Of a DNA stretch of 64,000 bases, positions 55,150 through 64,000 are shown piece by piece. Under the pieces are notes generated by a model. The model did no database searches. It was not told the DNA's origin and was given only the letters and a program-made list of their open reading frames with translations. The stretch is taken from assembly GCF_001277175.1 (NCBI RefSeq), contig NZ_CP012257.1, forward strand, positions 1,178,001 through 1,242,000, read 5' to 3'. The stretch is from Cronobacter universalis NCTC 9529 (GTDB taxonomy: Bacteria > Pseudomonadota > Gammaproteobacteria > Enterobacterales > Enterobacteriaceae). The stretch's first letter is position 1. The number at the start of each line of letters is the position of its first letter. The position numbers and the translations under genes are program-made.

Positions 55150-56394
55150 GTGGCGGAGCACGCGGCGGGAAGTGAAGCCTGGTGGCAGGCGAAGCAGGCG
55201 CAGGGCATGCCGGAGATTTCTGGCGCAGCGCCGGGCCAGTGCAGTGTGACGTTCTGGTGGCGCGATCCGGCAGGCGATGAAACGACGTCTGAGATACAGC
55301 GGGTGTGGATTTACCTCACCGGCATCACCGATCACCACAAACCCTCCGCGCCGCAGTCGCTCACGCGTCTGCCGGGCACTGACGCCTGGTGGTGGCGCGC
55401 CGAATTAAACGCCGCCTGGCGCGGCAGCTACTGTTTTATCCCTTCCACAAAAACCGATGATTTCGCCGTTGACGCCTTTGCAGACGTTCCGCCGCGCCAC
55501 GCGTTGCGCGAAGGCTGGCGCACGCTGCTGCCGCAGGCTATTCCCGACCCGTTCAATCCGCGCCACTGGCGCGGCGGCCGCGGGCATCCGGTGAGCGCGC
55601 TGCATCTGCCGGGCGCGCCCGCGCAGCCGGGCTGGGACGAGAACGACGCGGCGTACACGCCCGCGCGGGAATTTCTCTGGCACAGCGAACGGCTCGGCAA
55701 CGCGCGCCGCGTGTGGCTGTTTACCACCGGCGGCGATGACGCGCCCCGGACGCGCCCGCTCGCTATTCTGCTGGATGGTCAGTTCTGGGCGCACAGCCAG
55801 CCGGTCTGGCCCGCGCTTCAGACGCTCACCAGCCGCGGCGTTCTGCCGCCTGCCGTTTATCTGCTGGTGGATGTGATTGATACCGCGCACCGCAGCCGGG
55901 AACTCCCCTGCAACGCCGCTTTCTGGGAGGCGCTGTGGCATGAACTGCTGCCCCAGGCGCGCGCTTATGCGCAGTGGCGTGAAACCCCGCAAACCACCGT
56001 CGTCGCCGGACAGAGCTTCGGCGGGCTCTCCGCGCTCTATGCGGGGCTGCGCTGGCCTGCGCGTTTTGGCTGCGTGCTGAGCCAGTCCGGCTCGTTCTGG
56101 TGGCCGAAACGCGAGGCGAACGGCGAGGACGGCTGGCTGGTTGAAGAACTGGCCGCAGGCCGTCTCGACCCGCGCGGGCTGCGTATTTTTCTTGAAGCGG
56201 GTATCCATGAGCCGCTTATTTTGCAGGCGAATCAGCGCCTGGTTTCTTTACTGCAACAGACGCCGCAACCGCTTTTCTGGCGTCAGGTTGAGGGCGGTCA
56301 CGATGCGCTTTGCTGGCGCGGCGGGCTCACCGACGGGCTGACCGCGCTCTGGGCAGACGCACTCGCCCCGGCGCATTTTTCAGGACAGGAGTGA
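55150..56394 (+). CDS. fes: Enterochelin esterase Fes
   Basis: 414 residues from a GTG start, AAGGAG 9 nt upstream. An N-terminal domain (VTFWWRDPAGDE, YLTGITDHH) is followed by an alpha/beta-hydrolase domain with nucleophile Ser in VVAGQSFGGLSALYAGL and catalytic His in VEGGHDALCWRGGL. It hydrolyses the trilactone of ferric enterobactin in the cytoplasm so that iron can be released. First gene of fes-ybdZ-entF, divergent from fepA. Confidence 0.95.
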   Translation: MAEHAAGSEAWWQAKQAQGMPEISGAAPGQCSVTFWWRDPAGDETTSEIQRVWIYLTGITDHHKPSAPQSLTRLPGTDAWWWRAELNAAWRGSYCFIPSTKTDDFAVDAFADVPPRHALREGWRTLLPQAIPDPFNPRHWRGGRGHPVSALHLPGAPAQPGWDENDAAYTPAREFLWHSERLGNARRVWLFTTGGDDAPRTRPLAILLDGQFWAHSQPVWPALQTLTSRGVLPPAVYLLVDVIDTAHRSRELPCNAAFWEALWHELLPQARAYAQWRETPQTTVVAGQSFGGLSALYAGLRWPARFGCVLSQSGSFWWPKREANGEDGWLVEELAAGRLDPRGLRIFLEAGIHEPLILQANQRLVSLLQQTPQPLFWRQVEGGHDALCWRGGLTDGLTALWADALAPAHFSGQE

Positions 56395-56397
56395 CGT

Positions 56398-56619
56398 ATG
56401 GAATTCAGCAATCCCTTCGATAATAAGCAGGGCCGTTTCTGGCTGCTCGAAAATCACGAAAAACAGTTAAGCCTCTGGCCGGAGCCGTGCGCGCTGCCGC
56501 CGGGATGGCGCGTGGTGGCCGCGCCGCAGCCTCTTGAGGTGTGCGAGGCGTGGCTTAATGAGCACGGACAGGCGCTGCAGCCTGCCGATTTCGCCCACCA
56601 CAACGAGACCCGAGGTTAA
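56398..56619 (+). CDS. ybdZ: MbtH-like protein YbdZ
   Basis: 73 residues with the MbtH signature: SNPFDNKQGRFWLLENHEKQLSLWPE and PPGWRVV, the Trp/Pro cleft that docks on NRPS adenylation domains. It binds EntF and aids folding and serine adenylation. It starts 3 nt after fes and ends 1 nt before the entF GTG, so translation is coupled. Confidence 0.95.
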   Translation: MEFSNPFDNKQGRFWLLENHEKQLSLWPEPCALPPGWRVVAAPQPLEVCEAWLNEHGQALQPADFAHHNETRG

Positions 56620-56620
56620 C

Positions 56621-59600
56621 GTGACGGACATAACGCTCACCCCTGTGGAACATGACAGCGTCTCGCTGCCGCTGGTGGCGGCGCAGCCCGGTATCTGGAT
56701 GGCTGAAAAACTCTCCAGCCAGACCAACGCCTGGAGCGTGGCGCATTACGTTGAGCTGAACGGCGCGCTCGACGCGCCGCTGCTGGCGCGCGCTATCGTG
56801 GCGGGCATGATGGAGGCCGATACGCTGCGGATGCGTTTCGAGGAGCGCGACGGCATCGTCACGCAGCGATTTGACGCCTCGCTCACGTTCGCCACGCCTG
56901 ACATTATCGATCTGCGCCGCGAGGCCTGCCCGCAGGCCGCCGCCCAGCGCCTGATGCACGCCGATCTGGAGCAGGATCTGCGCGTCACCCACGGCACGCC
57001 GCTGGCGCATCACGCGTTGCTTCGCGTGGGGGAAACGCGCTGGCTCTGGTATCAGCGTTACCATCATCTGGTGGTGGATGGTTTCAGTTTTACCGCGATT
57101 ACCCGCCGTATCGCCGATATTTATCGCAGCCTGCGCCGGGGCGATCAGCCCGACGCGTCGCCGTTCGTCCCCTTTAAGGAGGTGGTCGAGGAATACGCCC
57201 GCTATCAGGCATCTGAAGCCTGCGCGCGCGACGCCGCCTTCTGGGCGCAGCAGGTGCGCGACCTGCCGCCGCCGGCGACGCTTTCTGATCAGCCGCTTAC
57301 CGGGCAATCTTCCACCACCTCGCTGATCCGCCGCTCGCTGCGCTTTGATGACGCCCACTTCGCCACGATTCTGGCGAACAGCGGCGGGCTGGCCGCGGCG
57401 GATATGGCGCTGGCGCTGGTGGCGCTCTGGCTCGGTCGTCTTAGCGGGCGGGACGCGTACAGCGCCGGTTTCATCTTTATGCGCCGCATCGGCTCCGCCG
57501 CGCTGTGCGCCACCGGCCCGGTGCTGAACGTGCTGCCTTGTCCGGTGCGCATGGAGCCTGGACAGACGCTGGCGCAGTTCGCCGCCGCCTTTGCGAAGAC
57601 GCTCAAAACGCTGCGCCGCCATCAGCGCTACGACGCGGAGCAGGTGCTGCGCGATGCCGGCAAAGTGGCGCAGCAGACGCCGCTCTACGGCCCGGTGCTG
57701 AACCTGAAAATGTTTGATTACCGGCTCGATTTCGATGGCGTGGAGGGGATAACCCATCAGCTCGCCTCGGGGCCGGTAAAAGATCTCGAAATCGCGCTCT
57801 ACATCGACGAACAGGGCGGTGTGACGCTGGAGCTGCTGGCGAATCAGCAGCGCTATAATGCCGCGCAGATTGAGCGCCAGCTCGCGCGTCTGCCGCGTCT
57901 TCTGGCGCAGTTTGCGACTGACCCGGAGCTTGCGTGCGCGCAGGCGGATCTACTGGATGACGACGACTACGCGCTGATGGCGCGTGTGAACCAGACTGCC
58001 GTGCAACTGCCGCTGGAGACGCTCAGCAGCCTGCTGGCGAAGCAGGCGCAGGCGACGCCGCAGGCCCCGGCGCTTGCCGACGCGCGCCATGCCTTTACCT
58101 ACGGTGAAATGCGTGAGCAAGTGCTTACGCTTGCGGCGGAGCTGGTGCGCCGCGGCGTTAAGCCGGGCGATGTGGTGGCCGTCGCGCTGCCGCGCTCGGT
58201 GTTTCTCTCGCTGGCGCTACAGGCCATTGTGGAAGCGGGAGCCGCCTGGCTGCCGCTCGACACTGGCTACCCGGACGATCGCTTGCAGATGATGTTAGAA
58301 GACGCTCGTCCGGCGCTGCTGATTACCGCCGCCTCAGAGCAGGGGCGTTTCGCGCATATCCCGAGCCTGCCTGTGTTCTGCTACGACGCGCCGCTACCGG
58401 TCAGCGCCCCGCAGCCGCTCGCGCGCTCGCGTCCATCGCACACCGCCTATGTGATTTTCACCTCCGGCTCCACCGGTCGCCCGAAGGGCGTCATGGTCGG
58501 TCAGACCGCTATCGTTAACCGGCTGCTGTGGATGCAAAGCCAGTATCCGCTCGGCGCGGATGACGTGGTGCTGCAAAAAACGCCGTGCAGTTTTGATGTG
58601 TCGGTGTGGGAATTTTTCTGGCCGCTTATCGTCGGCGCGCGGCTGGTGATGGCGCCGCCACAGGCGCACCGCGATCCGCAGGCGCTCCAGGCGCTGTTCG
58701 CGCGCTGGCGGGTGACGACGACCCATTTCGTGCCGTCGATGCTGGCGGCGTTTGTCGGCGCTCTCTCTGACGCGGCGATCGGCGCCTGCGCGTCGCTGCG
58801 CCAGGTGTTCTGTAGCGGCGAAGCGCTGCCGACTGAACTGTGCCGCGACTGGGAACGGCTGACCGCCGTGCCGCTGCATAACCTCTATGGCCCGACGGAG
58901 GCGGCGGTGGACGTGAGCGGGTATCCGGCCTTCGGCGCGGCGCTGGCGCAGGTGAAGGGGGCCAGCGTGCCGATTGGCTTCCCGGTCTGGAATACCGGCC
59001 TGCGCATTCTTGATAATCTGATGCGCCCGGTGCCGCCGGGCATGGCGGGCGATCTCTATCTCACGGGGGTTCAGCTGGCCCAGGGCTATCTCGGCCGCCC
59101 GGATCTGACCGCCAGCCGCTTTATCGCCGATCCGTTCGCGGCCGGCGAGCGGATGTACCGCACCGGCGATGTGGCGCGCTGGCTGCCGGACGGCGCGGTG
59201 GAATATCTCGGGCGCAGCGACGATCAGCTGAAAATTCGCGGCCAGCGCATTGAGCCTGGCGAGATCGACCGCGTGATGCAGCGCCTGCCGGATGTGGCGC
59301 AGGCGGTGACGCATGCCTGCGTGCTGAATCACCACGCCGAAACGGGCGGCGATGCGCGCCAGCTGGTGGGGTATCTGGTCTCCGCCTCCGGCGACGCGCT
59401 GGACGTGGCGGCGCTGCGCGCGCGCTTAAGCGAACTGCTCCCCGCTCATATGGTGCCGGTGACGCTTATTCAGTTGCCTGCGCTGCCGCTCAGCGCCAAC
59501 GGCAAGCTGGATCGCAAGGCGCTGCCGTTGCCGCAGCTCGCCGCGCGCGAGCCGGGCCGGGCCGTAGCGCCGGGGATGGAAACGGCGATCGCCTGCGCGT

Positions 59601-60535
59601 TTTCGGAACTCTTAGGCGTTGAAGTGACCGACGCGCAGGCCGATTTCTTCGCGCTCGGCGGCCATTCGCTGCTGGCGATGCGCCTGGCGGCAAGGCTCAC
59701 GCGCGAGCTGGGACGTACTGTTACCGTCGGGCAGGTGATGGTGGCGTCGACGGTGGAAAAACTCGCGGCGGCCGTGGCAGTGGAACAAAACGACGCGCAG
59801 GCGGAGCAGGCGGGCTTTGATGTGATCCTGCCGCTGCGTGAAGGCCGCGGGCCGACGCTGTTCTGCTTCCATCCGGCGTCGGGTTTCGCCTGGCAGTTTA
59901 GCGTTCTGCAACGCTGGCTGTCGCCGCGCTGGGCGATTACGGGCATTCAGTCGCCGCGCCCGGACGGGCCGATGCAGCAGTGCGCGTCGGTGGATGAACT
60001 GTGCGACCGCCATTATGCGACGCTTCGCGAGCAGCAGCCGCACGGGCCGTACTGGCTGTTCGGCTATTCGCTTGGCGGGACGATCGCGCACGGCGTCGCC
60101 GCGCGGTTGCAGGCGGCGGGCGAGGAAGTGGCGTTCCTCGGTCTGCTCGACACCTGGCCGCCGGAAACGCAGAACTGGCAGGAGAGAGGCGGGCGCGAGC
60201 CTGACCCGGCCGTGCTGGCGGAGATCGAGCGCGAGCGGGCGGCGTTTGTGAGCGCGCAGCAGGGGCAGGGGTCGCAAAGGCTGTTTGAAACGATTGAAGG
60301 CAATTACGCCGACGCGGTGCGGCTGCTGTCTACCGCGCGCAGCGCGCGCTTTGAGGGCGACGCGACGCTGTTTGTCGCCGAACGCACCGTGACGCCGGGC
60401 CTGGATCCGTTTAACGCATGGGCGCCCTGGACGCGTCGCCTTGAGGTGCACAATGTGGATTGCGCCCATGTGGAGATTATCTCCCCGCAGGCGTTCGAGG
60501 TGATAGGCCCGGTGTTGCGGGATATTCTCGGGTAG
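56621..60535 (+). CDS. entF: Enterobactin synthase component F (NRPS)
   Basis: 1304 residues, domains C-A-T-TE. Condensation domain (YHHLVVDGFSF, the HHxxxDG motif, near residue 147), adenylation domain for serine (FTSGSTGRPKGVMVGQ, LYGPTEAAVD, YRTGDVARW, LSANGKLDRKAL), thiolation domain with phosphopantetheine Ser in FFALGGHSLLAMRLA, and thioesterase with Ser in FGYSLGGT and His near the end (DCAHVEII). It assembles three DHB-Ser units into enterobactin. Start is GTG at 56621. Palindromic repeats follow, and not fepE/fepC as in E. coli. Confidence 0.95.
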   Translation: MTDITLTPVEHDSVSLPLVAAQPGIWMAEKLSSQTNAWSVAHYVELNGALDAPLLARAIVAGMMEADTLRMRFEERDGIVTQRFDASLTFATPDIIDLRREACPQAAAQRLMHADLEQDLRVTHGTPLAHHALLRVGETRWLWYQRYHHLVVDGFSFTAITRRIADIYRSLRRGDQPDASPFVPFKEVVEEYARYQASEACARDAAFWAQQVRDLPPPATLSDQPLTGQSSTTSLIRRSLRFDDAHFATILANSGGLAAADMALALVALWLGRLSGRDAYSAGFIFMRRIGSAALCATGPVLNVLPCPVRMEPGQTLAQFAAAFAKTLKTLRRHQRYDAEQVLRDAGKVAQQTPLYGPVLNLKMFDYRLDFDGVEGITHQLASGPVKDLEIALYIDEQGGVTLELLANQQRYNAAQIERQLARLPRLLAQFATDPELACAQADLLDDDDYALMARVNQTAVQLPLETLSSLLAKQAQATPQAPALADARHAFTYGEMREQVLTLAAELVRRGVKPGDVVAVALPRSVFLSLALQAIVEAGAAWLPLDTGYPDDRLQMMLEDARPALLITAASEQGRFAHIPSLPVFCYDAPLPVSAPQPLARSRPSHTAYVIFTSGSTGRPKGVMVGQTAIVNRLLWMQSQYPLGADDVVLQKTPCSFDVSVWEFFWPLIVGARLVMAPPQAHRDPQALQALFARWRVTTTHFVPSMLAAFVGALSDAAIGACASLRQVFCSGEALPTELCRDWERLTAVPLHNLYGPTEAAVDVSGYPAFGAALAQVKGASVPIGFPVWNTGLRILDNLMRPVPPGMAGDLYLTGVQLAQGYLGRPDLTASRFIADPFAAGERMYRTGDVARWLPDGAVEYLGRSDDQLKIRGQRIEPGEIDRVMQRLPDVAQAVTHACVLNHHAETGGDARQLVGYLVSASGDALDVAALRARLSELLPAHMVPVTLIQLPALPLSANGKLDRKALPLPQLAAREPGRAVAPGMETAIACAFSELLGVEVTDAQADFFALGGHSLLAMRLAARLTRELGRTVTVGQVMVASTVEKLAAAVAVEQNDAQAEQAGFDVILPLREGRGPTLFCFHPASGFAWQFSVLQRWLSPRWAITGIQSPRPDGPMQQCASVDELCDRHYATLREQQPHGPYWLFGYSLGGTIAHGVAARLQAAGEEVAFLGLLDTWPPETQNWQERGGREPDPAVLAEIERERAAFVSAQQGQGSQRLFETIEGNYADAVRLLSTARSARFEGDATLFVAERTVTPGLDPFNAWAPWTRRLEVHNVDCAHVEIISPQAFEVIGPVLRDILG

Positions 60536-60561
60536 TTCTGGCGTTATGGGTGAGTATGACG

Positions 60562-60692
60562 GTGGGTGCGCTTCGCTTACCCACCCTACGAACACCGGGT
60601 GCCTGGATTACCGGTGGGTGCGCTTCGCTTACCCACCCTACGAACATTGAGTCTATGGATTTATGTAGGGCGGGTAAGCGTAGCGCACCCGC
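60562..60692. repeat. Enterobacterial palindromic repeat, locus C (two direct, one inverted)
   Basis: GGTGGGTGCGCTTCGCTTACCCACCCTACGAAC occurs twice in direct orientation (from about 60562 and 60613), followed by an inverted unit (60665-60692). Each unit can fold into a hairpin on its own. Lies between the entF 3' end and the converging mtnD. Confidence 0.85.
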
Positions 60693-60719
60693 CACGTTAC
60701 CTTGCCCGCCATATATGCG

Positions 60720-61262
60720 CTATGCCAGGCGCGGGTACGCTTCGGCTATCGGGCTGCCGGTGAAATTCGCGATCCAGCCTTCCGGATTATCGAAAATGCG
60801 GATCGCCGTGAAATGCGGCTGCGAGCCCATATCAAACCAGTGCGGCGTTCCGGCGGGCACCGAAATCAAATCGTTCTTCTCGCACAACACCTGATACACC
60901 TTGTCGCCAATATGCAGGCAGAACAACCCGGCGCCTTCCACGAAAAACCGCACTTCGTCTTCGCCGTGGGTATGCTCATTGAGAAACTTGCCGCGCAGCG
61001 CCTCTTTCTGCGGGTTATCGGCGCGCATGCTGATCACATCCCAGCTCTGGTAGCCTTTTTCCGCCACCAGCTGGTCAATCGCGTGCTGATAGGCGGTCAA
61101 CACCGCCTCCGGCGTCGGGTTATCGCCCAGATCGCGGTCGGCCTGCCAGCGTTCGAAACGCACGCCCTGCGCGTTAAGCTGTTCGCGGATAGCGTCGGCG
61201 TCGGTGCTCTGCCACAGCGGTTCGCTGGCACCGTTATCGGCAAAAATCGTCAGTGCGCTCAT
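60720..61262 (-). CDS. mtnD: Acireductone dioxygenase MtnD
   Basis: 180-residue cupin of the ARD family. Metal ligands are visible in [15 protein letters not shown] and [13 protein letters not shown] (HxHxxxxE), with the later His in [10 protein letters not shown]. With Fe(II) it forms the keto-acid precursor of methionine; with Ni(II) it gives an off-pathway product. Its 5' end overlaps mtnC by 4 nt. Last gene of mtnB-mtnC-mtnD. Confidence 0.94.
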   Translation of the reverse strand: MSALTIFADNGASEPLWQSTDADAIREQLNAQGVRFERWQADRDLGDNPTPEAVLTAYQHAIDQLVAEKGYQSWDVISMRADNPQKEALRGKFLNEHTHGEDEVRFFVEGAGLFCLHIGDKVYQVLCEKNDLISVPAGTPHWFDMGSQPHFTAIRIFDNPEGWIANFTGSPIAEAYPRLA

Positions 61263-61948
61263 GTCGGGATCTGCTCCGGGTGAATGTCATCGAAACTGGA
61301 CACCTGGCGGTGGGTGCTTTGCGTATCTGGCTCGCCGCGGATCAGCTGGACTGTTTTCCAGCCCGCTTCGCGCGCGGCGTCCAGCTCCTCGCGGATATCC
61401 GAGAGAAACAGCAGCTGATGCACCGGCACGCCGGTCTTCATGGAGATATTGCGGTACGACGACACCTGGCGTTTGGCGCCGACGTGGGTATCGAAAAAGC
61501 CGCTCAGAAGCTCCGTGACGTCGCCATGATCGCTGTGGCTAAAGAGCAGCTTCTGCGCCGGTACGGAGCCGGAGGAGTAGATGTAAATATCGATATCCTG
61601 ATCGCTCCAGCGGCGCAGGGCGGGCACAACATCCGGGTAGAGATGGCCGGTGAAATCGCCGTTGACGTAACCTTCGCGCCAGATATAGCCCTGAATCGAT
61701 TTCAGGGCGGGAGATTTGCGGTCTTCATCCATAAATTTGAAGAGCGTTTCAATCAGCTGATCCACCGACGCCGCGGGCGCGTGGATCTCGCCGCGCAGCT
61801 CGTTAAGCAGCAGATTCACCGGTTCGCGCTGCTCGCCTGAGCGGATAAAACGCTCCAGACGCTCGCGCGCATAGGGGAAGAGGACGTTATGAACGAAGCG
61901 GATATCGGTCGTGGTGCCTTCAATATCGGTAACTATGGCGCGGATCAT
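61259..61948 (-). CDS. mtnC: Enolase-phosphatase E1 (MtnC)
   Basis: 229-residue HAD-superfamily enzyme. Motif [10 protein letters not shown] (nucleophile Asp), motif [17 protein letters not shown], motif III lysine region ([10 protein letters not shown]) and motif [16 protein letters not shown]. It enolises and dephosphorylates diketo-methylthiopentyl phosphate to acireductone. Coupled by 4-nt overlaps to mtnB upstream and mtnD downstream. Confidence 0.95.
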   Translation of the reverse strand: MIRAIVTDIEGTTTDIRFVHNVLFPYARERLERFIRSGEQREPVNLLLNELRGEIHAPAASVDQLIETLFKFMDEDRKSPALKSIQGYIWREGYVNGDFTGHLYPDVVPALRRWSDQDIDIYIYSSGSVPAQKLLFSHSDHGDVTELLSGFFDTHVGAKRQVSSYRNISMKTGVPVHQLLFLSDIREELDAAREAGWKTVQLIRGEPDTQSTHRQVSSFDDIHPEQIPT

Positions 61949-62559
61949 GCTCTCTCCAGCAGGCGTCGCTGCATTTCACATTCAAACAGAAATTCGAGCC
62001 CCTCCAGATGGCGACGCGCGACGGCGACATCGCTCCCCCAGCAGGTCAGCCCGTGGCCGCGCAGCAGAAACCCGTAGCGCAGCGGGAACTGGCGGTGGTG
62101 ACGCGCAATGCGCTCCGCCAGACCACCAATATCCTGATCGTTATCGAAAATGGCAACAGGCACATCATCAAGATGCGTAATTTGTCCTGCCAGCGATTTC
62201 TGCATCTCGTAGCCGCACAAATGAAGCGCGTCGCTTTTCTCCACGCGCGACAGCACCGTCGCGTTAACGGTATGCACATGTAGCACGCAATTCGCCTCCG
62301 GGAACAGGCGATAAATCAGGGTATGCAGGCCGGTTTCGGCAGACGGTTTACGGCCGGACGGCGCGAGGTTAGTGGCAATCTCCACCTGCAGAAAATCGTC
62401 TGTCGTCAGGCTGCCTTTATCCTTGCCCGATTCGCTCAGCCAGCACCAGCGCGCGTCTTCGCGCAGCGACATATTGCCGCCGGTAGCGGGCGCCCAGCCC
62501 TTCGCGCCTATCCAGTGACAGGCGGCCACCAGCTCTTGCAGTTGGCTCTCTTTACTCAT
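61945..62559 (-). CDS. mtnB: Methylthioribulose-1-phosphate dehydratase MtnB
   Basis: 204-residue class II aldolase-fold protein. Metal-binding His in [14 protein letters not shown] (HxH) and [10 protein letters not shown]; catalytic Glu region in [31 protein letters not shown] is the phosphate-binding loop. It dehydrates methylthioribulose-1-phosphate in methionine salvage. First gene of the leftward operon, facing mtnE across MetJ boxes. Confidence 0.94.
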   Translation of the reverse strand: MSKESQLQELVAACHWIGAKGWAPATGGNMSLREDARWCWLSESGKDKGSLTTDDFLQVEIATNLAPSGRKPSAETGLHTLIYRLFPEANCVLHVHTVNATVLSRVEKSDALHLCGYEMQKSLAGQITHLDDVPVAIFDNDQDIGGLAERIARHHRQFPLRYGFLLRGHGLTCWGSDVAVARRHLEGLEFLFECEMQRRLLERA

Positions 62560-62589
62560 CGCATCCCCGCAGGCATATCGTTAGCGTTT

Positions 62590-62605
62590 AGACGTCTAAG
62601 CGTCT
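62590..62605. promoter_or_regulatory. MetJ boxes between mtnB and mtnE
   Basis: A perfect met box AGACGTCT (62590-62597) is followed directly by AAGCGTCT (6 of 8). Tandem 8-bp boxes are the standard MetJ-SAM operator, so methionine excess should repress both directions. Confidence 0.85.
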
Positions 62606-62608
62606 TGA

Positions 62609-62636
62609 TTGCCAGAGAGTAGCATCGTGTTATAGT
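62609..62636 (+). promoter_or_regulatory. Candidate mtnE promoter
   Basis: TTGCCA (62609-62614), 16 bp, then TATAGT (62631-62636). The MetJ boxes lie just upstream of the -35 element. Confidence 0.6.
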
Positions 62637-62695
62637 GTCGGCAACAGACAGATAACACCAAAACAACACGACACCGCGCGAAAGGATCAGCCGTT

Positions 62696-63856
62696 ATGAG
62701 CCATACCCCGTTGACGCCAGAAAGCAAACTGCCCGCGCTGGGCACGACCATCTTCACCCGCATGAGCGCGCTGGCGCAGCAGCACCAGGCGATTAACCTG
62801 TCGCAAGGCTTCCCGGATTTCGACGGCCCGCGCTATTTACAGGCGCGGCTGGCGCACCATGTCGCGGCGGGCGCGAACCAGTACGCGCCGATGACGGGCG
62901 TGCAGGCGCTGCGTGAAGCGATTGCCGATAAAACCGGGGCGCTCTACGGCCATCGCCCGGATGCCGACAGCGATGTCACCGTCACGGCGGGGGCCACCGA
63001 GGCGCTCTACGCGGCCATTACCGCGCTGGTGCGCCCTGGCGATGAAGTGATCTGCTTCGATCCGAGCTACGACAGCTACGCGCCCGCCGTGGCGCTGTCC
63101 GGCGGGGTGCTGAAGCGCATCGCGCTGACGCCGCCGCATTTTCGCGTGGACTGGGCGCAGTTCGCCGCGCTGCTCTCCGATCGCACCCGGCTGGTTATCC
63201 TCAACACGCCGCATAACCCGTCCGCCACCGTCTGGCGCAACGCGGATTTCGCCGCGCTGTGGGCGGCTATCGCGGAGCGTGAAATCTATGTGCTGAGCGA
63301 TGAGGTCTATGAACACATCTGCTTTGCCGAAGAGGGCCATGCCAGCGTGCTGGCGCATCCGCAGCTGCGCGAGCGGGCGATCGCGGTGTCGTCATTCGGC
63401 AAGACGTATCACATGACCGGCTGGAAGGTGGGGTACTGCGTGGCGCCTGCCGCGCTCAGCGCCGAGCTTCGCAAAGTGCACCAGTATCTGACGTTCTCCG
63501 TTAATACCCCTGCGCAACTGGCGCTGGCGGATATGCTGCGCGCCGAGCCTGCGCATTATCTTGATTTGCCGGATTTCTACCGGGCGCGCCGCGACCGTTT
63601 CATTCAGGCGCTCGGCGACAGCCGCTTTAAGATCCTGCCCTGCGAAGGCACCTATTTTCTGCTGGCGGATTACAGCGCTATCTCAACGCTTGATGACGTG
63701 AGTTTCTGCGAATGGCTGACCACGGAGGCGGGCGTCGCCGCCATTCCGCTGTCGGTGTTCTGCGACGCCCCGTTCCCGCACAAGCTGATTCGCTTATGCT
63801 TCGCCAAACAGGAGGCGACGCTGCTCGCCGCCGCGGAGCGTCTGGCGCGGTTATAG
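62696..63856 (+). CDS. mtnE: Methionine aminotransferase YbdL/MtnE
   Basis: 386-residue class I aminotransferase. NLSQGFPDFDGP, GANQYAPMTGVQALREAI, CFDPSYDSYAPA, LNTPHNPSATVW, SDEVYEHI, and the PLP lysine in SSFGKTYHMTGWKVGY. It corresponds to E. coli YbdL, a transaminase preferring methionine, His and Phe. Divergent from mtnBCD here, it is placed to do the last step, transamination of the keto-acid to methionine. Confidence 0.95.
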   Translation: MSHTPLTPESKLPALGTTIFTRMSALAQQHQAINLSQGFPDFDGPRYLQARLAHHVAAGANQYAPMTGVQALREAIADKTGALYGHRPDADSDVTVTAGATEALYAAITALVRPGDEVICFDPSYDSYAPAVALSGGVLKRIALTPPHFRVDWAQFAALLSDRTRLVILNTPHNPSATVWRNADFAALWAAIAEREIYVLSDEVYEHICFAEEGHASVLAHPQLRERAIAVSSFGKTYHMTGWKVGYCVAPAALSAELRKVHQYLTFSVNTPAQLALADMLRAEPAHYLDLPDFYRARRDRFIQALGDSRFKILPCEGTYFLLADYSAISTLDDVSFCEWLTTEAGVAAIPLSVFCDAPFPHKLIRLCFAKQEATLLAAAERLARL

Positions 63857-64000
63857 CGTGGGCTGATCGGGCGATGCCGCGCTGCGGCGTTGCGCCGCCG
63901 GCACGTCGCGCAGGAAGTGCTGCTCGATGAGCGACGCAAAGCTCACGAAAGATGCGTTGGTTAACGATGAGCGGTTATAGATAAGGTAATAATCATACTG
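63851..64000 (-). CDS. LysR-family regulator, C-terminal fragment (continues past window)
   Basis: The last 49 codons of a leftward gene: QYDYYLIYNRSSLTNASFVS, FASLIEQHFL, ending SPDQPTL with TAA at 63851-63853. The YDYYLIYN and final helix pattern is the usual end of a LysR effector domain. It overlaps the mtnE stop codon by 6 nt. Helix-turn-helix lies outside the window, so the specific regulator cannot be named. Confidence 0.8.
   Translation of the reverse strand, partial: QYDYYLIYNRSSLTNASFVSFASLIEQHFLRDVPAAQRRSAASPDQPTL

Overview
The window is a chromosomal segment of an enterobacterium close to Cronobacter, Franconibacter or Siccibacter. Gene content and order follow the E. coli backbone blocks ybaP-copA-cueR-ybbJ-qmcA-ybbN-ybbO-tesA-ybbA-ybbP-selU, purK-purE-lpxH-ppiB-cysS, ybcJ-folD-argU and ybdK-entD-fepA-fes-ybdZ-entF. 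The core genes are GC-rich, and many proteins can be matched from memory to E. coli counterparts over their full length. The genus assignment is inference; the family-level one is firm.

Layout. (1) 1-8.2 kb: ybaP, a type II toxin-antitoxin pair whose toxin gene carries an in-frame amber codon, the CueR/CopA copper module with its 19-bp-spacer promoter, and an exported-protein pair (DUF3142 plus a helical-repeat protein) between cueR and ybbJ. (2) 8.2-23.8 kb: the conserved membrane, redox and export block, then a cystathionine beta-synthase/gamma-lyase operon (reverse transsulfuration), purEK with a PurR box, lpxH, ppiB and cysS. (3) 23.8-33.5 kb: accessory DNA. It holds a scar with IS200-like and vapB-like remnants, a LysR/MFS/SDR/split-transketolase catabolic cluster of unknown substrate, a LacI-regulated glucose-type PTS permease with a double palindromic operator, and an unknown membrane protein. 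(4) 33.5-47.2 kb: ybcJ, folD and tRNA-Arg(UCU), then an integrase stub and a headless LysR gene at the tRNA 3' end, showing past island insertion and deletion. Then a four-gene ABM/AhpD/cupin/flavin amine oxidase operon, an AT-rich lipoprotein pair, a glutathione peroxidase, an SDR/HxlR divergon, a GST, a lone RES-domain protein, an MFS permease, and ygaV-ygaP with ygaP frameshifted by an 8-bp tandem repeat. An orphan gene with an unusual interleaved leader structure follows. (5) 47.7-64 kb: an NIT-domain chemoreceptor, ybdK, the entD/fepA and fes/ybdZ/entF halves of the enterobactin locus around a Fur-type promoter, then methionine salvage genes mtnDCB divergent from mtnE across MetJ boxes, and the end of a LysR gene.

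How the genes work together. Copper export is controlled by CueR. EntD (carrier priming), EntF (assembly), YbdZ (MbtH helper), FepA (uptake) and Fes (iron release) form part of a siderophore cycle, but the other ent/fep genes do not follow entF here. Sulfur metabolism is well represented: the mtcBC-like pair turns homocysteine into cysteine and mtnB-E recycle methylthioadenosine to methionine. The best candidate for an undescribed system is the 24.2-29.3 kb transporter/SDR/split-transketolase operon. No CRISPR array, intact prophage or complete insertion sequence was seen.
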